Of a stretch of 36,483 nucleotides of DNA, positions 32,597 to 36,483 are shown one piece after another. A program made the position numbers and the translations under genes. How positions within the stretch are numbered: position 1 is the stretch's first letter; every line of letters begins with the position of its first letter. The stretch spans positions 1-36,483 of the forward strand of contig JAJYVV010000022.1 of assembly GCA_021791815.1 (NCBI GenBank), in the 5' to 3' direction. Source of the stretch: Bacillota bacterium (GTDB taxonomy: Bacteria; Bacillota; Sulfobacillia; RBS10-35; JAJYVN01). Below the pieces are notes generated by a model that did not search any database, was not told the origin of the DNA, and saw only the letters and a program-made list of their open reading frames with translations.

Positions 32597-33041
32597 GCGA
32601 CCGAGGCCCCGTCGCCGAGGCCCTCATCCTGGTCGGCGTGAGCGGCAAGGGTGCGCCGCGCCTCGCCGATCCCAGCCGGATGGGCGGGGGCCCCACGGAA
32701 GTGGAAGGGAGCGGCCCGCCAGATCCGCGGCCGCACCACCGAGAAAGGCGAGCTTGCGCGGCGCGGGCGAGACAACCGCATGCGGGGTGAGGGGCGAGCG
32801 ATCGCCACAGAACCCGCAGGCTCCGCCGTGGACCATGGCGTGCGGCGAAGTGCGATCCTTTCGTCCTCGCGGAGAAGGCCCATCATGCCACGGCCATCCC
32901 GCGCGGACTCTCCGCCCGTCCCCCTCCTGCGCGAGCCCTCGCGGGTCCCGCGCACCCTCCCGTCCTGCGAAGCCCTCACGCTCCCGAGCCCGCGCGGCCC
33001 ATGCCAGCGGATCCCATTCGCGGGGCGGTTGCCGGGAACGA

Positions 33042-33743
33042 TCAGGGCTGAGCCCCGGTGACCGCCGCCGCGGCGGGCAAGCCCAGCCAGCGCCGTAGAT
33101 CCGCAACCACGCCGCCAACGGCCTGGCCGCGGTGGCTCACCATGTCCTTTTCGGCCGGCTGCACCTCGGACAGCCGCCGGCCGTCGGGCAGCACGAACAC
33201 GGCGTCATAGCCGAAGCCGCCGCTGCCGCGCGCCGCCTGCGCGACGCGCCCGGCGACGGACCCGGCGGCGACCCTGCAGCCGTCGGGCAGGAGCAGCGCC
33301 ACCCAGGCGACCATCCGGGCCGCCCGGCGCTCGGGAGGCAGGCCCCCGAGGCGCGCGAGGAGCGCGGCGTTCAGCCCCGCCCCGGAGAGCCCCGCGCCGC
33401 GGGGGTCGGTGGCCCATCGCGCGGAGCGGACCCCGGGCCCGCCCCCCAGCGCGTCGACCTCGATGCCGGAGTCGTCGGCGAGAACCGCGCACCCCGGATC
33501 GGCGAGCCGCGCCGCGAGGGCCTTCCGGACGACGTTCTCCCGGTACGTGGGGGCGTCCTCGGCGGCGGGCACGAAGCCGGGCAGGTCGCCGAGGTCGCGC
33601 ATGTCCAGGACCGCCGCCGCGGGCCCCAGCGCCGTCCGCAGGATGCGGAACAGCTCGTCCCGCTTGCCCGGATTCGTGGTGGCGACTCGGAGCCGCGGGC
33701 GCCCCCCGGTGCCCACGGCCGAAGGTGCCACGGGCGCCGTCAC
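33042..33743 (-). CDS. rdgB: XTP/dITP diphosphatase (RdgB/HAM1)
   Basis: The 233-aa product opens with a Pro-rich stretch, then [17 protein letters not shown] (substrate binding), [29 protein letters not shown] (catalytic region), [27 protein letters not shown] and [11 protein letters not shown]. It removes non-canonical purine nucleoside triphosphates. The GTG at 33743-33741 overlaps the rph stop (GTGA), a common rph-rdgB coupling. Start choice follows that overlap. Confidence 0.93.
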   Translation of the reverse strand: MTAPVAPSAVGTGGRPRLRVATTNPGKRDELFRILRTALGPAAAVLDMRDLGDLPGFVPAAEDAPTYRENVVRKALAARLADPGCAVLADDSGIEVDALGGGPGVRSARWATDPRGAGLSGAGLNAALLARLGGLPPERRAARMVAWVALLLPDGCRVAAGSVAGRVAQAARGSGGFGYDAVFVLPDGRRLSEVQPAEKDMVSHRGQAVGGVVADLRRWLGLPAAAAVTGAQP

Positions 33744-34534
33744 GACCCGGCCGGCGCCCGCCGGGCCTGGGGCACCGCCGTCCCCGGCGGCACGGGCTCC
33801 CCCACGAAGGCCGCCCGTTCGCCCAATGCCTCGCGCTGCAAGGCGACCAGGCGGGCGATGCCGGCCCCGCCGAGCCCGAGCATGCGGAGAAGCTGCTCCT
33901 GGCTGAACGGCTGTCGCTCCGCCGTCCCCTGGATCTCGACAAACCGGCCGCCTCCGGTGGCGGCGAGGTTGAGGTCCACGTCGGCGCGGGAATCCTCCGC
34001 GTAGGCGAGGTCCAGGACGCACTCGCCCTCCACCACGCCGACGCTCACGGCCGCCACGAAGTCGGTCACCGGCAGATAGGGCAGCTCCCGCCGCTCGCGC
34101 AATCCCGCCAGGGCGTCCACCAAGGCGACGAAGGCGCCCGTCACCGCGGCCGTACGGGTGCCCCCGTCCGCCTGGAGGACGTCGCAATCGCACCACACCG
34201 TGCGCTCGCCGAGCGCACCCATCCCGACCACCGAACGGAGGGCACGGCCCACGAGCCGCTGGATCTCCATGGTCCTGCCGCCCTGCCGGCCCCGGCTGGC
34301 CTCCCGCGGCGTCCGGGTGTGGGTGCTGCGGGGCAGCATCCCGTATTCCGCGGTGATCCAGCCCTGGCCGCTGCCCCGGAGGAAGGGCGGAACGCCGGCC
34401 TCCACCGACGCCGTGCAGATCACGACCGTGTCGCCGCAGGTGACCTTGACCGACCCCTCCGCATGCTTGATGACGCCCCGTTCCAGGGTGACGGGCCTGA
34501 GGTCCCCGGAGGCCCTTCCGTCCGGCCGCGGCAT
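33740..34534 (-). CDS. rph: Ribonuclease PH
   Basis: The 264-aa product begins [19 protein letters not shown] and has [54 protein letters not shown] (phosphate-binding Arg), [23 protein letters not shown] and [12 protein letters not shown]. It is a phosphorolytic 3' exoribonuclease that trims tRNA 3' ends. The start ATG 34534 has GAGGGGTG about 6 nt upstream. It is 34 nt downstream of a small uncharacterised gene and coupled to rdgB. Confidence 0.95.
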   Translation of the reverse strand: MPRPDGRASGDLRPVTLERGVIKHAEGSVKVTCGDTVVICTASVEAGVPPFLRGSGQGWITAEYGMLPRSTHTRTPREASRGRQGGRTMEIQRLVGRALRSVVGMGALGERTVWCDCDVLQADGGTRTAAVTGAFVALVDALAGLRERRELPYLPVTDFVAAVSVGVVEGECVLDLAYAEDSRADVDLNLAATGGGRFVEIQGTAERQPFSQEQLLRMLGLGGAGIARLVALQREALGERAAFVGEPVPPGTAVPQARRAPAGS

Positions 34535-34568
34535 GCGCCCACCCCTCTTCGCATGGGCCGGTTAAGCG

Positions 34569-34982
34569 CTAGCCCGCCTCTCCCGCCGGACGCCCGATCG
34601 CCAACTCGAGCGGGACCGCGGCGACGCGGTGGCCGTCGATCTCCAGGGCGACCTCATGGCGGCCGCGGCTGCGGAACAGCACTCCGGCGAAGGCCGTCAG
34701 CACCGTGCACGAGGAGAGCCCCTCGGCCGGGCGCACGCGCTTCGGCTGGCCGATCGCGAGCACCGCTCCGTCCGGATCGACCAGCAGGAGCCGGGCCTCG
34801 TGGTCACCGGGCGGCAGCGCCCACACCTTGGCGCAGGCGCACAGTCGGCGGCGCGCCGGCAGTTGGCGGACGACGAGCCCGTCGCAGACGTCGTGCAGGT
34901 GCACGCGCTGCCAGGCATCCAGGGAGAAGCTCTCCGCCACCACGATCGCGGCCGTGCTGCCGAGCGCCAGGCCGTCCGCCAT
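34569..34982 (-). CDS. DUF6941-like small protein
   Basis: The 137-aa product has IVVAESFSLDAWQRVHLHDV, CDGLVVRQLPA, ALPPGDHEARLLLVDPDG and a FRSRGRHEVALEIDG strand, a pattern I associate with the uncharacterised DUF6941 family (mostly beta). The start ATG 34982 is 7 nt after a TAGACT box and has no clear ribosome-binding site, so a leaderless start is possible. It is upstream of rph-rdgB on the same strand. The function is not known. Confidence 0.6.
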   Translation of the reverse strand: MADGLALGSTAAIVVAESFSLDAWQRVHLHDVCDGLVVRQLPARRRLCACAKVWALPPGDHEARLLLVDPDGAVLAIGQPKRVRPAEGLSSCTVLTAFAGVLFRSRGRHEVALEIDGHRVAAVPLELAIGRPAGEAG

Positions 34983-34989
34983 GGGCCCC

Positions 34990-34995
34990 AGTCTA
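34990..34995 (-). promoter_or_regulatory. -10-like box directly upstream of the DUF6941-like gene
   Basis: On the minus strand TAGACT is followed by 7 nt and then ATG at 34982, the same geometry as the yceD promoter. No -35 hexamer is visible at 16-18 nt, so this is weaker. Confidence 0.35.
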
Positions 34996-35061
34996 CCGCA
35001 CGCCGCGACCCCGCACCTACCGGGGCCCGCCGCCGTCCCGCGCGCGGCGGGTCCCCCCCGG

Positions 35062-36483
35062 CTACGCGGGGGCGGCGGGAACCAGCCGCACGCCGCGAAT
35101 GGCCGGCGCGGGGGCGTCGGGCGGAAGCGGGCTCCGCAGGCGCAGGGTGAGCGTGTGCCAGCCGGCCTCCGCCAGGGAGATGCGCCCGCAGCGCCGGATT
35201 TCGAACGACTGGTGCGGCGACCGAGGGTACCGGCGGCGTTCGTCGGGCTCGCCCGCCTCGACCTCCAGCCGCTGGCCGGCGACGTCGACCGCCATCGCCG
35301 GGGCCGCAGCGACGCCGGGCTCGGCACGCCGGGCCGGCACGGTGCGGATCTCCACGTCGAAGGCCCCGGGTTCGCGCAGGAGGAACGTCCACGCCAGGTG
35401 GTCGGCCGGGTCCCGCCAGTTCTCGGCGACCCCGGCGCGGCCCACGCGCAGGCCGGCGCCGTCCGCCCCGCGCACCGCCTGGCCGAGCAGGGCTTCGAGC
35501 GCCACCTGCCCGGAGCCGGCCTGCACCGGGCGGGCATCCACGGCGAGCCCGACGGGCCCGGCCGGCTCCAGGTCCAGGGCCACGACCGGCAGCGTGAGGT
35601 CCCGGGCGGACGGCGGGAGGGTGACGGTGCACCGCCGGAGCCCGCCCTCCGACGAGGCGCGCACGGCAAGGGGCGGCGCCGACGGGTCGCCCAGCAGATG
35701 CGCCGCGCGCGGGACGCAGCCGTCCAGCCCCCAGAGGTCGATCTCGCCGCGGTCGGGCCAGTCGAAGACGTGCAGGTAGAGGCGTTCCGTCCCCGCGCCG
35801 GATCCCGCCGCGGCCCGCGTGACCGCGCCCCACTCCAGCTCGGCCGGCCAGGGGCTCGGCTCCGTCCCGTAGATCGCCTGGCCGTGGGTGGCGAGCCACT
35901 GGCCCATCGCCCGCAGCCGCTCGACGCTCTCCGCGGGGATGACCCCCTCCGCCGTCGGCCCCACGTTCAGCAGGTAGTTGCCGCCCTTGCTGACGATGTC
36001 GACCAGCAGGCGGAGCATGGTGGGCACGCTCTTCCAGTTGTGGTCGTAGCTCTTGAAGCCCCATGTCTCGTTGATCGTGGCCGGCGTCTCCCAGAGGCCG
36101 GGGCGGAGGCCCGCCGGGACGCGGTTGTCGCCCTCGGAGTCGTAGTCGCCGTACCCGTTGCCGACCCGGCTGTTGACCAGGCAGCCGGGCTGCAGTTCGT
36201 GGACCATGGCCGCGAGTTCCGCGCTCTGCTCGGGCCGGATGGTGGCCGGCGTGTCGAACCAGATGAGGACCAGGGGCCCGTACCCCGTGAGGATCTCCCG
36301 GACCTGCGGCTTGGCCTTGCGCTCCAGGTAGCGGGAGAAGTCCTTGGCGGCGGGGTCGTGGTCCCAGTCGTTCCCCACCCCGTCGGGATCGTGCCAGTCC
36401 TGGGCCTGGGAGTAATAGAAGCCGAGGCGCAGGCCGGCCTCGCGGCAGGCGGCGGCCAGTTCGCGCAGCGGGTCGCGGCCGAA
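35062..36483 (-). CDS. Alpha-L-fucosidase, GH29 (partial, 5' end outside window)
   Basis: The 473 codons present run from within the TIM barrel. GLRLGFYYSQAQDWHDP is followed by YGPLVLIWFDTPATI, where the Asp of WFD is the expected nucleophile, then NSRVGNGYGDYDSEGDNRVP, WETPATINETWGFKSYD and GGNYLLNVGPTAEGVIP, all GH29 signatures. After the barrel a long beta-rich C-terminal region (residues about 200-470) ends at TAG 35064-35062. The enzyme removes fucose from glycans or plant polysaccharides. The N-terminal part, and any signal peptide, lies outside. Confidence 0.93.
   Translation of the reverse strand, partial: FGRDPLRELAAACREAGLRLGFYYSQAQDWHDPDGVGNDWDHDPAAKDFSRYLERKAKPQVREILTGYGPLVLIWFDTPATIRPEQSAELAAMVHELQPGCLVNSRVGNGYGDYDSEGDNRVPAGLRPGLWETPATINETWGFKSYDHNWKSVPTMLRLLVDIVSKGGNYLLNVGPTAEGVIPAESVERLRAMGQWLATHGQAIYGTEPSPWPAELEWGAVTRAAAGSGAGTERLYLHVFDWPDRGEIDLWGLDGCVPRAAHLLGDPSAPPLAVRASSEGGLRRCTVTLPPSARDLTLPVVALDLEPAGPVGLAVDARPVQAGSGQVALEALLGQAVRGADGAGLRVGRAGVAENWRDPADHLAWTFLLREPGAFDVEIRTVPARRAEPGVAAAPAMAVDVAGQRLEVEAGEPDERRRYPRSPHQSFEIRRCGRISLAEAGWHTLTLRLRSPLPPDAPAPAIRGVRLVPAAPA

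Noticed and set aside
32458-32979. A 173-codon minus-strand frame after rdgB
   Set aside because: Arg/Pro-rich with no recognisable domain or ribosome site, and it spans the palindrome and the prs 3' end.

Overview
The window is very GC-rich (about 70% by eye) with many GTG and TTG starts, Shine-Dalgarno sites of the AGGAGG kind and frequent 4-nt stop/start overlaps (ATGA, GTGA). Several families (YtxH and DUF948-like proteins, the 'quinate 5-dehydrogenase' family, a MobP3-type relaxase, a selenocysteine-containing SelD) point to a high-GC Bacillota-type bacterium of the Symbiobacterium/Thermaerobacter sort. That placement is an inference. Both ends look like assembly breaks: the left end lies in a CRISPR repeat and the right end inside a fucosidase gene.

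Left part (1-9774). Two copies of a type I-E-like CRISPR repeat sit at the edge, and the reading frame of a ferritin-like protein runs straight into them. Next come a sugar-phosphate isomerase/epimerase, a divergent YtxH/DUF948-like pair, and a minus-strand block of yceD (DUF177), rpmF, dnaE, a quinate-dehydrogenase-family gene and an SCP2-domain gene. The last three are joined by ATGA overlaps. yceD has a TTGACG-18-TATACT promoter ending 8 nt before its start codon, so its mRNA is probably leaderless. panD is divergent from it.

Plasmid-like segment (9812-12764). A frameshifted ParM/StbA-type actin ATPase, a small downstream gene, a MobP3-like relaxase and a small DNA-binding accessory gene form a mobilisation/segregation module. 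It is followed by a decayed methyltransferase remnant, a DUF2218 gene with an overlapping two-helix membrane frame, a methyltransferase, and a divergent TetR regulator with a perfect 15-bp operator-like palindrome.

Selenium/sulfur region (15993-21517), the most interesting part. selD has an in-frame UGA at codon 19, the catalytic Cys/Sec position. A perfect 8-bp hairpin with a GGUCC loop lies 18 nt downstream, so SelD is itself a selenoprotein and a conventional ORF call misses its N terminus. A cysteine desulfurase follows selD. Divergent from selD, across a 12-bp inverted repeat, lies a LysR-type regulator followed by a DsrE-like protein, a small SAM methyltransferase and a sulfide:quinone-oxidoreductase-like flavoprotein. 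Together these look like a selenium (or reactive sulfur) trafficking, phosphorylation, methylation and oxidation module.

Right part (22376-36483). A Tat-type lipoprotein solute-binding protein is translationally coupled to panC and panB. Carbohydrate genes follow (Gfo/Idh/MocA oxidoreductase, xylulokinase, aldose 1-epimerase, GH29 alpha-L-fucosidase at the edge). Among them lie an M20 amidohydrolase, a divergent PRPP-synthetase-like gene, RNase PH coupled to an XTP/dITP pyrophosphatase, and two small genes. Stretches without a convincing gene are 1584-1922, 13161-13485, 15644-15992, 21518-22375 and 32481-33041.
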